From a virus, in the IMG/VR virus record IMGVR_UViG_3300028820_000067, positions 1 to 22,654 of that record: DNA of 22,654 nt; one strand, given 5' to 3'. Positions within the stretch are counted from its first letter, which is position 1; every line of letters starts with the position of its first letter. Position numbers and translations under genes: made by a program. Shown piece by piece: positions 14,199 through 21,488 of the stretch. Under the pieces are notes generated by a model. The model searched no databases and had not been told where the DNA came from. It saw only the letters and a list, made by a program, of their open reading frames with translations.

Positions 14199-14416
14199 TG
14201 CGGCGCGTGGAGTTAGAACACAACGGGATTTCTGATGAAGAGTTTGTAGAGGCGCGGAAGCAGGCTCGGAGAGTGTCTGTGTTTGGTGAGCCGAAATTGT
14301 GGCTTGATAGGCGTACGGTCAAAGTGAAGAAAGGGTTGGTTGAGCGAATAAGACAGGTACGGCGCGATCTCACCCTACCTGCTGGAGAGGGTGCGAGAAA
14401 GGAGGGTGAGCAATGA
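14195..14416 (+). CDS. Small hypothetical early protein with repeat-derived C-terminus
   Basis: This ORF has 73 residues from the first ATG (14195) or 72 from the second (14198). The body (RRVELEHNGISDEEFVEARKQARRVSVFGEPKLWLDRRTVKVKKG) is charged and has no recognised domain. The final codons (DLTLPAGEGARKEGEQ) come from a degenerate CTCACCCTACCTGCTGGAGAGGGTG repeat of the kind found at three other places in the window. The natural C-terminus has therefore probably been replaced. The ribosome site is AAAGGGGG, and it overlaps the next gene by 4 bp. Confidence 0.65.
   Translation: MMRRVELEHNGISDEEFVEARKQARRVSVFGEPKLWLDRRTVKVKKGLVERIRQVRRDLTLPAGEGARKEGEQ
14369..14393. repeat. Degenerate REP-like repeat at an early-gene 3' end
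   Basis: CTCACCCTACCTGCTGGAGAGGGTG is a diverged form of the CCCTCACCCC...GGAGAGGG repeats at 19278, 21210 and 22537. It again lies in the last codons of a gene. Confidence 0.6.
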
Positions 14417-14937
14417 ATCAAGGGGTGCTTGAATTTTCGCACAACTGGAACGGGCGGCGCGGGAGCGAGTTCGGAAAACTCAACTGTGCCTGCTTCACAA
14501 CAATTCGCCTCTGGCATCAGCGGTACCGAATTGGAAATCGGTTCACGATTTTGCTGAAAGGCAAAGTGAAAGGCGAGGCGGAAATCGTGGCAGTTAAGGC
14601 GTTTAATATCGGCGAACTCGGCGAGAACGAAGCCTACTTAGACACAGGCTACTCGGCGGGTGAAACGTATGAGATTATGCGCAAGATGTGGAAGGCGAAA
14701 GCGGTTGATGGGACGTTTGCGCTCATTACGCTTCGTTGGGTTGATGCGCCGATGCTCACGGTTGATGAACACTTTTTGATTGAAGAGATTTATCGCTGTC
14801 GAGCAGAGATTGCGCAGATGGTCATTGATAACGAGAAAGCGGGTGTTTATCAGTGGACGCTTTTGGAGCAACGGGCGCACGAGTGTTTGAAGTGCGAAGA
14901 GAAGTTGGAGAGTTTGATGCTAAAAAAAGGAGGGTGA
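14413..14937 (+). CDS. ASCH/PUA-like domain protein
   Basis: This is a 174-residue protein. Residues about 20-110 read KLNCACFTTIRLWHQRYRIGNRFTILLKGKVKGEAEIVAVKAFNIGEL, ending in a FALITLRWV strand. The order TTIRL...Y.IG..F.I...G...GxAEIV is that of ASCH-type PUA-like beta barrels, which bind RNA or modified bases and occur in phages. The C-terminal 60 residues are helical with a CLKCEEK motif. Its function in the phage is unknown, possibly RNA binding or modified-base sensing. It lies between small early ORFs and gemA, with an AAAGGAGGG ribosome site upstream. Confidence 0.55.
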   Translation: MNQGVLEFSHNWNGRRGSEFGKLNCACFTTIRLWHQRYRIGNRFTILLKGKVKGEAEIVAVKAFNIGELGENEAYLDTGYSAGETYEIMRKMWKAKAVDGTFALITLRWVDAPMLTVDEHFLIEEIYRCRAEIAQMVIDNEKAGVYQWTLLEQRAHECLKCEEKLESLMLKKGG

Positions 14938-14940
14938 GCG

Positions 14941-15390
14941 ATGAATATTACGACGCAACAAATCAAGCGGATTAAGGCTCTAACTAAGAAACTTGGGTGG
15001 GACGATGAAACATATCGAGCAGTGCTTAAGCACTGGTTTGATGTGGAGTCTTGTAAGGAGCTTTCGTATAGTGGAGCGAATCAGTGTATCAAGATGATGA
15101 CGGCGGCACTTCCGCCGTCGCAAACGAGTGTAAACTATGTGTCGGCACAGGAGTTTTTTGACATTCCGAGTTGGCGACAAGGGGTATGGGCAACGACGTC
15201 ACAACTTTGGAAGATTTGGTATCTGTGGAAAGCAGTCTCGAGACAAACCACAGATGAGGATAGGAAAAGAGCGTTCCGAGTGTGGTTGAAAAATCACTTT
15301 AATCTCTCGGATTTCAAGATGATTCAGCGCGAGCATGTGAGTAAAATCATTCAAGCACTTGAAGCAATGCAAGCTCAACAGCAGAAGTAA
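14941..15390 (+). CDS. GemA / Mu gp16-like regulatory protein (DUF1018)
   Basis: This 149-residue protein starts MNITTQQIKRIKALTKKLGWDDETYRAVL, the signature opening of the gp16/GemA family (I..I..L...LG.DDETYR..L). The middle (VNYVSAQEFFDIPSWRQGVWATTSQLWKIWYLW) and the WLKNHFNLSDFKMI block are also typical. In Mu, GemA influences host gene expression and DNA topology. It is preceded by a strong AAAAAAGGAGGG ribosome site and is the last gene of the early operon before a putative terminator. Confidence 0.88.
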   Translation: MNITTQQIKRIKALTKKLGWDDETYRAVLKHWFDVESCKELSYSGANQCIKMMTAALPPSQTSVNYVSAQEFFDIPSWRQGVWATTSQLWKIWYLWKAVSRQTTDEDRKRAFRVWLKNHFNLSDFKMIQREHVSKIIQALEAMQAQQQK

Positions 15391-15435
15391 GTGTTCTTTG
15401 TGTTCTTTGGCTTATTGTTGTCTTCTCATTGTCAG

Positions 15436-15490
15436 TCGGCGCGCTGGGTGAGTGTTGGGAGCGTTGTAACTTGGCGCGCCGATTTATTTT
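15436..15490 (+). terminator. Long-loop GC hairpin after the early operon
   Basis: TCGGCGCGC (15436-15444) pairs exactly with GCGCGCCGA (15474-15482) across a 29-base loop, followed by TTTATTTT. This is a candidate terminator for the early operon, or a small structured RNA. The large loop makes it atypical. Confidence 0.5.
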
Positions 15491-15493
15491 GAT

Positions 15494-15585
15494 AATGAGG
15501 AATGAATAGTGAGTAATGAGTAATGAGGGGTGAGAAGTGAGTAATTGGATTTTTTTTGTTCATCATTCATCATTATTCATTTTTT
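15494..15585. repeat. Second heptamer array with inverted halves
   Basis: Eight in-register 7-bp units (AATGAGG, AATGAAT, AGTGAGT, AATGAGT, AATGAGG, GGTGAGA, AGTGAGT, AATTGGA) fill 15494-15549. After a TTTTTTTTG spacer come opposite-orientation units (TTCATCA, TTCATCA, TTATTCA at 15559-15579) and another T-run. It has the same design as the 6362-6623 array. It sits between gemA and mor and forms the mor 5' untranslated or promoter region. Confidence 0.85.
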
Positions 15586-15599
15586 TATTACTTTTGGGC

Positions 15600-15908
15600 A
15601 TGAAGAGTGAAGAGTTAAGGAAATACTTGAAGGGCGACATGTTGCTTGTTTTGGAGGCGACTGGGGTGGCGGCAACGATTGAGTTGATGCGCCGCCTCGG
15701 TGGATTACAGATTTATGTGCAGAAGATGCCGATTGAACTTGCGGTGAAGTTGTTTTATGATGGCAAGAACAAGCGGGCGTTGGCACGCGAGTATAACTGT
15801 GCGGAGGCGACGATTGATAAGTATCTACGGCAACGTGTGACGCCATCGCAGGAGGGGTTATTTGAGAAGGGAGCGGGTGATGATAAAGATTTCGGTTCAA
15901 GGGGTTGA
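15600..15908 (+). CDS. mor: Mor/C-type late transcription activator
   Basis: This 102-residue protein from the ATG at 15600 contains GGLQIYVQKMP, the conserved GGxxxYIPK beta-strand motif of the Mor/C family. The helix-turn-helix LAVKLFYDGKNKRALAREYNCAEATIDKYLRQR follows. Mu Mor (129 residues) dimerises and activates the middle promoter. The frame is open upstream to 15537, but that part is heptamer array and T-run with no start of merit, so ATG 15600 is used. It overlaps the start of the gpG-like gene by 29 bp. It is likely the switch from early to late transcription. Confidence 0.85.
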   Translation: MKSEELRKYLKGDMLLVLEATGVAATIELMRRLGGLQIYVQKMPIELAVKLFYDGKNKRALAREYNCAEATIDKYLRQRVTPSQEGLFEKGAGDDKDFGSRG

Positions 15909-16395
15909 GGGGTTAGAGCGGATTGCGGGTGGGTTGGAAAAGGTATTGGAATCGCCGTTGTTACACAAGCGCGCGGCGACGATTTTGATTGCGGATGCAC
16001 GGCGGAACATTGATGCGGGCGGGTATCCGGAGAAGTTTGTGCCGCTGGCACCCAGCACGAAGCTCAATCGGTTGCGGAAGCAGTTTCGGAGTAAGGGTGG
16101 GATTTATGCGAAAACGAGAGGGAGCAAGGCTTTACGGACGCGCAAGGGTGTAGTTGAAGCGGCGCAATCAATGAAGATTTTGCGCGACACAGGTAACTTG
16201 TATCATCAAATGAATTATGATTCATCGGAAAGGAAAACATTTTATATCGGGGTTGTGGATTATTTGATGTATCATCAATCTGATGAGCCGCGACGGAAGT
16301 TACCACAGCGCAAGGTATTTCAGCCGACACGAAGCACATTTAAGGAGATTGAACAAACGATTTCGGAGTATTTATCTCGTCAATTTCAATCATGA
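15880..16395 (+). CDS. Virion morphogenesis protein (Mu gpG-like / tail completion family)
   Basis: This 171-residue protein (MIKISVQGVEGLERIAGGLEKVL...) shows the phage virion morphogenesis pattern. It has AATILIADARRNIDAGGYPEKFVPLAPSTKL, LRDTGNLYHQMNY, and a C-terminal DYLMYHQSDEPRRKLPQRKVFQ block (H-Q-x-G/D...lPqRpfl). In Mu, gpG is a head-tail or tail completion protein encoded with late head genes; here it sits directly after mor. ATG 15880 is chosen because AAGGGAG lies about 7 nt upstream, although the frame is open to a TTG at 15862. Confidence 0.85.
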   Translation: MIKISVQGVEGLERIAGGLEKVLESPLLHKRAATILIADARRNIDAGGYPEKFVPLAPSTKLNRLRKQFRSKGGIYAKTRGSKALRTRKGVVEAAQSMKILRDTGNLYHQMNYDSSERKTFYIGVVDYLMYHQSDEPRRKLPQRKVFQPTRSTFKEIEQTISEYLSRQFQS

Positions 16396-16406
16396 CGGAG
16401 GGGAAT

Positions 16407-16583
16407 ATGAGTTCGGTCTTAACACCAGAAGAGGAAGCGACCTTAAAGTTAATGAAAGAGGTCGATGAGAAAAATCAAAAGGAATTAGAAGAGCGGTTAG
16501 CGAAGATGACCGAAGAAGAGAAGCAAGCCTTTTTTGAGTATATGCATCGGAGGGCGCAATTTATGACCGAAGAGGCTTCGTAA
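16407..16583 (+). CDS. Small acidic helical protein
   Basis: From ATG 16407, with GGAGGGG about 6 nt upstream, the frame gives 58 residues. An ATG at 16392 would add five. The sequence (LTPEEEATLKLMKEVDEKNQKELEERLAKMTEEEKQAFFEYMHRRA) is almost wholly charged helix and likely coiled coil. The family is unknown. Position next to the gpG-like gene suggests a structural or chaperone role. It is the last plus-strand gene before the convergent portal block, only 6 bp from the portal stop. Confidence 0.6.
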   Translation: MSSVLTPEEEATLKLMKEVDEKNQKELEERLAKMTEEEKQAFFEYMHRRAQFMTEEAS

Positions 16584-16589
16584 TTTTTT

Positions 16590-19232
16590 TTACAGTTCTT
16601 CTAAGTAGAAAAAGAACCCTTCTTTTGTGAGTTGTTTTTCCAAAACCTTGAAGCGCGAAGGTGGGATTAGGACTTCTTTTTCTTTTGGGAAAAAGAACGA
16701 GAGGTTTGTGATGTCTCTACCGGTTTTACTTTTTATTATGAAGCGGAGTTTGTATGGTTTTGGGTTTTTTGTTTTGTTGGTGGAGGTAAAATTAGCCCAG
16801 TATAGAGTTTCACCGGGAATGTAGAAGGTTTGCTGTTCGGGGGTGAGGTCGGTGTCAAGGACGCGGTAGACGATGCCGTTGTTTTTGGTGTAGGGTGGTA
16901 GTTTTTCGAGGATGGTTTGGAGTTGGCGTTTGAAGGCGCGCCAGAATCGGGTTGGTCGACCGTCTTTTTCGATGCGCATACCGCGTAGGTATCGGTTGAG
17001 TTGTTCGTGATATTTTGTTGAGGTATAGGCAGCGACAAGCAAGCCTTCGTCTTCGGAAAGTCCCATGGTGCGTGCATTTCTTTGTAATCCTTTCTGTTTG
17101 TATTCTTTTCTGATGGGTTTCATGTCTTCATCGTTGAGGAGTAGTTCCCAGTCTTTTTGGTTGCGTTCGGTGACGCTTTCGAGGAGCAGTTCGGCGGTTT
17201 CGTTGAGGGTGTGTTTGGCTTCGGGGGAGAGGGGTTGGTTAAGGAGCCAGTTAAGGAAGGATTCGTTTTTATTGCCGATGAACTCGGTGTTTTTGAGTTG
17301 GGTGCGCAGGTCGGGCGTGATGAGCGAGGGTTCGGTGATGCTAAGCGAGTTGGCTTTGGTTTTGGAGATAGGGATAGCGGAGCATCGGCAGTTAAAGCCG
17401 ATGGGTGGGAAGAAGCGGTAGTCGCCTGTTTTGAAAATTTTACCGTGCAGGGCTTTATGGCTTGGGCGGGTGCGGCTGTCGCCGACGGCGGAGTATTGCC
17501 AGTAAGGGAAATCATCTTTGATGGTTTCGAGGGCGGCGGTTTGTCCTGCCGAGTAAGCGAGCATGGCGTTGGTGCGCCAGACGGTTTCGAGGTGGTGGGG
17601 ATTTAGGCGCGAAATTCCTGCTTGGTCAAAGACTTCATTTGCGGTTTTTTGCCACGCACGGAATGATTTACCGTTGGATAAAGCCTGTTTTAAGTGGGCT
17701 TTAAGGGTTTGTAAAATACGGTCGTTTTCGACGGTTGCGATGGCGAAGGATTGGAACTCGATGAATCGGGTGGCATCTTGGTTACCAAGTTTGAGGTTTA
17801 GGTCGAGGCTTTCGAAGGTAGCGAGTGTGCTTTCACTTTTTTTGTTGTTGAGCCAATCTTGGACGGAGCGGATACCGCGTGAGCGGGCGTTCAGCAAGGC
17901 GGTGTGGAGGGCGGTGCCGAAGGCACGGATAAAGTCGTTGTCAAGTGTTAAGTCGAGTTCGGAGTGGGCGGACTCGATTTTTTTTTTAAAGCCGTCGACT
18001 GCGTTCAGCAAGGCATCGAGGTCGTCGGATGTTTCGAAGGATTGGGGTTCGGTTGGGGGTTCGGGTTGGGCGATGAAGTCGTCGGGGTCGTAGCCGCGTT
18101 TGGCGAGGAGTTTTGGGGAGAGTTTGCTTCCGCTGGCTTCGGCGTAGAGTTTATCGATTTCGGCTTGTTCTTTGTCGGTTTCGATGGGTGGAAAGAGGGT
18201 GAAGCGGGGATTGGAGTCGGCGTCGGGTAAAGCGGAAAGGGTTTGAATGATGTCGAGGGCGCAGTTGATGGCGGTTTCGGCGAGGGCGATACCACCGGAA
18301 AGGGCTTCGCCACGGATTTTGTAGCCGATTTTGGAGGCGGCGTAACTGCCAGTGCCGTCGAGTTGCATAGAAAGGTCGCTACCGAGGAAGAGTTTGTTGA
18401 TTTTGGAGATAGCGAGTTTTTCGAACTGCACGAAGGCATCGGAGCTGGATTTACGACCTTTGTTTTCGCGCTGTTCAGCTCGCACGCCCTCGAAGAGCAC
18501 GGCAACGGAGCGGCGGCGCAAGGAGGCAAGGGCAAGTTGCACTTTGACAATATAATCTTGGGAGGCGGATGCCGGCACGTAGGCAATCCAGTGGTCGCGC
18601 CCGTCATCTTCGAGGAACTGTAAGTGCCATTCGAAGTTGCCTTTTAAGCCTTCGGCGAGCCAGTAGATTTCGTCTAAAATGGCGTGTCCGTAGGGGTTTT
18701 TGTAGGTAGGTTCGTGTTGAACGAGGATGAACTGGTTGGGATAGGCTTCATCGACAAGGATACCGTCGGGGTTGGCTTTGGTGATGAGGCGGAGTCGGTT
18801 TTGGTAGTCGAACTTAAACCATTCGCGTGGTTTTTCGATGAGGTCTTCGATGAGAATCATGTTGCCGACGCGGGTTTTCTTGGTTTCGAAGACGGTGTAG
18901 CCAAACTCGCGAGCGGAGGCGGCGTTGGAGCAGATGTCTTTGAGGTTCATATCGCGCAAGATAGAGCGCAGGAGTTTGGCGCGGCGTGAGTGATTGTTGT
19001 CTATGATGTCCCACTCCAAGTGTTTGATGCCGTCGTGAAAAGAACGCGAGGCGGCGGCGACATCGGGCTGTTTGAGCGTTTCTTCAAAAATGGCAATCGT
19101 TTTACCACTATCCCTTAAAATTTTTGAAGGGTGTGGTAGAAGGTCGCTGAGATGGATTAAGCCTTCGACAAGGTCGCGGGTGGCGACTTCGGGTTTATAG
19201 GGTTGTCCGAATTGGTTTAAGATGGTAGCCAT
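16590..19232 (-). CDS. Portal-MuF-ADP-ribosyltransferase fusion protein
   Basis: This is a three-part protein of 880 residues. Residues 1 to about 395 are a Mu gp29-type (DUF935) portal: YGHAILDEIYWLAEGLKGNFEW, then SKINKLFLGSDLSMQLDGTGSYAASKIGYKIRGE. A Pro/Glu linker (388-400) leads to a gp30/SPP1-gp7 MuF head-morphogenesis domain (about 430-630) with ETVWRTNAMLAYSAGQ and DSRTRPSHKALHG...PPIGFNCRCSAI. The C-terminal 160 residues fit an R-S-E ADP-ribosyltransferase: Arg790 in GIVYRVLD, Ser817 in WANFTSTNK, and Glu851-Lys-Glu853 in FPKEKEVLIPPSRFKVL. Mu encodes gp29 and gp30 separately and has no such domain. The ART could be carried in the virion and injected. Confidence 0.85.
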   Translation of the reverse strand: MATILNQFGQPYKPEVATRDLVEGLIHLSDLLPHPSKILRDSGKTIAIFEETLKQPDVAAASRSFHDGIKHLEWDIIDNNHSRRAKLLRSILRDMNLKDICSNAASAREFGYTVFETKKTRVGNMILIEDLIEKPREWFKFDYQNRLRLITKANPDGILVDEAYPNQFILVQHEPTYKNPYGHAILDEIYWLAEGLKGNFEWHLQFLEDDGRDHWIAYVPASASQDYIVKVQLALASLRRRSVAVLFEGVRAEQRENKGRKSSSDAFVQFEKLAISKINKLFLGSDLSMQLDGTGSYAASKIGYKIRGEALSGGIALAETAINCALDIIQTLSALPDADSNPRFTLFPPIETDKEQAEIDKLYAEASGSKLSPKLLAKRGYDPDDFIAQPEPPTEPQSFETSDDLDALLNAVDGFKKKIESAHSELDLTLDNDFIRAFGTALHTALLNARSRGIRSVQDWLNNKKSESTLATFESLDLNLKLGNQDATRFIEFQSFAIATVENDRILQTLKAHLKQALSNGKSFRAWQKTANEVFDQAGISRLNPHHLETVWRTNAMLAYSAGQTAALETIKDDFPYWQYSAVGDSRTRPSHKALHGKIFKTGDYRFFPPIGFNCRCSAIPISKTKANSLSITEPSLITPDLRTQLKNTEFIGNKNESFLNWLLNQPLSPEAKHTLNETAELLLESVTERNQKDWELLLNDEDMKPIRKEYKQKGLQRNARTMGLSEDEGLLVAAYTSTKYHEQLNRYLRGMRIEKDGRPTRFWRAFKRQLQTILEKLPPYTKNNGIVYRVLDTDLTPEQQTFYIPGETLYWANFTSTNKTKNPKPYKLRFIIKSKTGRDITNLSFFFPKEKEVLIPPSRFKVLEKQLTKEGFFFYLEEL

Positions 19233-20748
19233 GGTAGGTTGATAGGTTGAAGGTTGTCGGTTGTCGGTTGTCGGTGTCCCTCACCCCTGCCCTTTCCCAA
19301 TAGGAGAGGGAGTGAGTCCAGAGTGTTTCTAAGGGTGGGGTAGTGGTTTCGGAAACAATGTTGGCGTAGGCGGCAGCCCAGAAGAAGTCGGCATGTGAGG
19401 CATCGTCTTCTTTGTTAGGAGTAGCGACATAGCGGGCTTTGCCGGTGGGCGAAGTTTCTTTGCGGATACTATGGAAATCTTCGCGCAAGAGGTCGTGTGC
19501 GGGCATGGTAAAGCGTTTATCGGTTAAGGCGTTGTAGAGGGCGTAGACCATTTTTTCGTTCAGTGTGAGTGAGCCTTCGATGAACTCGATAGCGAAGGTG
19601 CCGAATCGGGCTTGGAGGTAATCGCCGAGTCCGACACCCATACCGCGATAGTCAATTCCAGTACGTCGATGGTTGGGAAGGGCGATAAGTTGCGAGAGCA
19701 GGTGCGCTTGTGTGGGGGTGTCTATATTTTGAAGCGCAAACACGATGGGCGAGGTTTTGATACCGTTAACGACTTCTACACCCCAAGCGACCGTGTAGTT
19801 GATTTTGCGACCGAAGTCAATGCCGAGATAGAAGGGGTTGTTGCGGCGTTGTAGGGCGTGCAGGTGTGGCGCAAGGAGATGTTCTAATTCTTTGAGGGTT
19901 TTGTTTGTGAAGATGCCGAGAAAGTGATTGTGTTCGGTTTCGGCGGTGGCGAGGAGGTCGTAGGTAAAGAACGCCGAGTTAGCGTCTTCGGGGTTGCACA
20001 TGTAGGCGCGTTCCCACATGACAGGGCGCACGGCACGGCGTTTGGCGTCAAGGTAAGCCTGTTGTTCGGCTTCGGTCGTATGTTTGCCTGTGTAGGTGAG
20101 GATAAAGTCGCCGACTTCGACGCGCCCGGTTTTCGCCAAAATTCTATCCAACAATCCTTCTTGGACGGCTTGTGCAAAGGTGATGGTGTGCAGTGAAAAG
20201 CCGTAGTGTTGGTGTTTAGTGATAAGGTCGTTAAAGAAGGTAGATTTATCGTTGTAATGCGCTGAAAAGATGATGAGCGGAAAGCCCCAAGTGGTGCATG
20301 GTTCGGCGGCTTCGAAGAGGGCTTCTTGCTGATGATGTGAATCGAATTCATCAATGACAATTTTCTCTCTACGACCGATGACGGCACCGGGGTTTGAGGA
20401 GACGACTTCGATTTTCTTTCCGCTTCGGAACTCAAGGCGGTAGAGGGTGTCTTGGTCAAGGGTTTCGCCGAAGTCGGCAAGGAGTTTGAGTTTATTCGCC
20501 CAGAATCGGCAGTCATTGATGTATTGTTTTGCAAGGAGTTTATCTTTGGTGGTGATACAGATGTTCCATTTGCCTGTGGCGGCATCGAGGGTATCTTCGA
20601 GGGCTTGTGTCCAAGAGAAGCCGATTTGTCGGGATTTGCGAGCAAGTTTGCGCATACTCGTATCGGCGAGCCAGCGTTTTTGGTAAGGGAGCAAGAGTTT
20701 AGCGACAAGGGACTTCGGATTATGGAGTGCGGTGTGAAGGTCAGGCAT
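19195..20748 (-). CDS. Terminase large subunit (Mu gp28-like)
   Basis: This is a 517-residue protein. The ATPase half has LLPYQKRWLADTSMRKLARKSRQIGFSW (Walker A-like, residues about 38-46) and EKIVIDEFDSHH (Walker B, Asp133-Glu134). The RNase H-like nuclease half has Asp311 (LGIDFGRK), Asp366 (GIDYRGMGVG) and Asp454 (SHADFFWAAAYA). It cuts and pumps DNA into the prohead. The last 45 residues (from about 473) are not terminase-like. They are translated from a dispersed repeat (THSLSYWERAGVRD) and a GGTTGTC run, and they overlap the portal gene by 38 bp, so the original end was probably near 470. Confidence 0.94.
   Translation of the reverse strand: MPDLHTALHNPKSLVAKLLLPYQKRWLADTSMRKLARKSRQIGFSWTQALEDTLDAATGKWNICITTKDKLLAKQYINDCRFWANKLKLLADFGETLDQDTLYRLEFRSGKKIEVVSSNPGAVIGRREKIVIDEFDSHHQQEALFEAAEPCTTWGFPLIIFSAHYNDKSTFFNDLITKHQHYGFSLHTITFAQAVQEGLLDRILAKTGRVEVGDFILTYTGKHTTEAEQQAYLDAKRRAVRPVMWERAYMCNPEDANSAFFTYDLLATAETEHNHFLGIFTNKTLKELEHLLAPHLHALQRRNNPFYLGIDFGRKINYTVAWGVEVVNGIKTSPIVFALQNIDTPTQAHLLSQLIALPNHRRTGIDYRGMGVGLGDYLQARFGTFAIEFIEGSLTLNEKMVYALYNALTDKRFTMPAHDLLREDFHSIRKETSPTGKARYVATPNKEDDASHADFFWAAAYANIVSETTTPPLETLWTHSLSYWERAGVRDTDNRQPTTFNLSTYHGYHLKPIRTTL
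19278..19316. repeat. REP-like palindromic repeat in terminase 3' end
   Basis: CCCTCACCCCTGCCCTTTCCCAATAGGAGAGGGAGTGAG matches the dispersed palindromic repeat class seen again at 21210 and 22537. Next to it (19241-19275) is a heptamer-like run of GGTTGTC units. The repeat is read through as the terminase C-terminus. Confidence 0.85.
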
Positions 20749-21187
20749 GGTGCACCTCGCTTTCTTCGCTGATGACTCCGAGTTCTTGGAGTAGTTTCAG
20801 TCGTTCTTCTTGGGAGATGGTGTTTTTTTCGGATTTGGGTTTCAGGAAGTCTTCGAACTTACGGGCGCGTTCGGTTTGTGGGGAGAGGCGGGCGGCGGCT
20901 TGAATCATTTTCTCGATGCGTTCATCGAAGCCGTCTTTGCCGTTCAAGTCGGCACTTTGCAGGTGAGCCAACACGCGCTTTAAGAGCAAGGTGGAGACTT
21001 GGTAGTGCAAGTCGCTCAGGGCGGTATTTTGTTTAAGGAACTCGTCTCGCTTTTGATGCCAGTTGCCGTTCTTTGCCCAGTTGCGAAGGGTGCGCTCGCT
21101 GATGGAAAAGAGTTTTGCAATGCTCTCGAAGGAGAGTTGTTCGCGCACATAGAGTCGCATGGCATCGTCGTAGAACTGTCGTTTCAT
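20741..21187 (-). CDS. Terminase small subunit-like (Mu gp27 position, HTH)
   Basis: This is a 148-residue protein. Residues 1-45 form a helix-turn-helix (YDDAMRLYVREQLSFESIAKLFSISERTLRNWAKNGNWHQKRDEF), as in small terminases and DUF1804-type Mu-like proteins. The rest is helical and charged, ending SQEERLKLLQELGVISEE. It lies directly upstream of the large terminase with an 8-bp overlap, the normal S-L order. It presumably recognises the packaging site. The role is inferred mainly from the HTH and position. Confidence 0.8.
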   Translation of the reverse strand: MKRQFYDDAMRLYVREQLSFESIAKLFSISERTLRNWAKNGNWHQKRDEFLKQNTALSDLHYQVSTLLLKRVLAHLQSADLNGKDGFDERIEKMIQAAARLSPQTERARKFEDFLKPKSEKNTISQEERLKLLQELGVISEESEVHHA

Positions 21188-21209
21188 TGCTTGTTCTTCT
21201 TTTTTTTAT

Positions 21210-21245
21210 CCCTCACCCCAGCCCTTTCCCAGTGGGAGAGGGAGT
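21210..21245. repeat. REP-like palindromic repeat between small terminase and gp26-position gene
   Basis: CCCTCACCCCAGCCCTTTCCCAGTGGGAGAGGGAG with CCCTTTCCCA / TGGGAGAGGG arms. A T-run precedes it on the plus strand (A-run after it on the minus strand). It could fold into a hairpin in the minus-strand transcript just after the stop at 21249. Confidence 0.88.
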
Positions 21246-21248
21246 TGG

Positions 21249-21488
21249 TTACGCTTCGAGTTTTTCGGCTTCGGCTTCAAGCGTGCGGAGTTGTTTAACG
21301 GTGTTTGAAAGACGATTGGTGACTTCACAGAGTTTATCGACGGGAATCGATGATGCACTCTTGTAAGGAGTGCTGATGATAAGCAAGATGCTGTCTAAGT
21401 CGGATTCTACCAGTAGGTTCAACTTTTCGATTTCCGTTTTGACCTCTACAAGGCGACCGCGTGCGATAAGTTTCGTGGCTTGAGTCAT
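21249..21488 (-). CDS. Small helical protein (Mu gp26 position)
   Basis: This 79-residue protein (TKLIARGRLVEVKTEIEKLNLLVESDLDSILLIIST...VDKLCEVTNRLSNTVKQLRTLEAEAEKLEA) is a helical, coiled-coil-like chain. Mu has a small protein of similar size (gp26) between gp25 and the small terminase. It overlaps the upstream membrane-anchored gene by 4 bp (ATGA) and is separated from the small terminase by the repeat at 21210. The function is unknown even in Mu. Confidence 0.72.
   Translation of the reverse strand: MTQATKLIARGRLVEVKTEIEKLNLLVESDLDSILLIISTPYKSASSIPVDKLCEVTNRLSNTVKQLRTLEAEAEKLEA

Noticed and set aside
14170-14517. Minus-strand 115-codon frame across the early small ORFs
   Set aside because: The plus-strand ORFs have ribosome sites and ATGA coupling; the minus frame has neither.
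17157-18230. Plus-strand Gly/Val/Phe-rich frames opposite the portal-MuF gene
   Set aside because: The low-complexity composition is caused by antisense reading of the portal gene; no recognisable domain.
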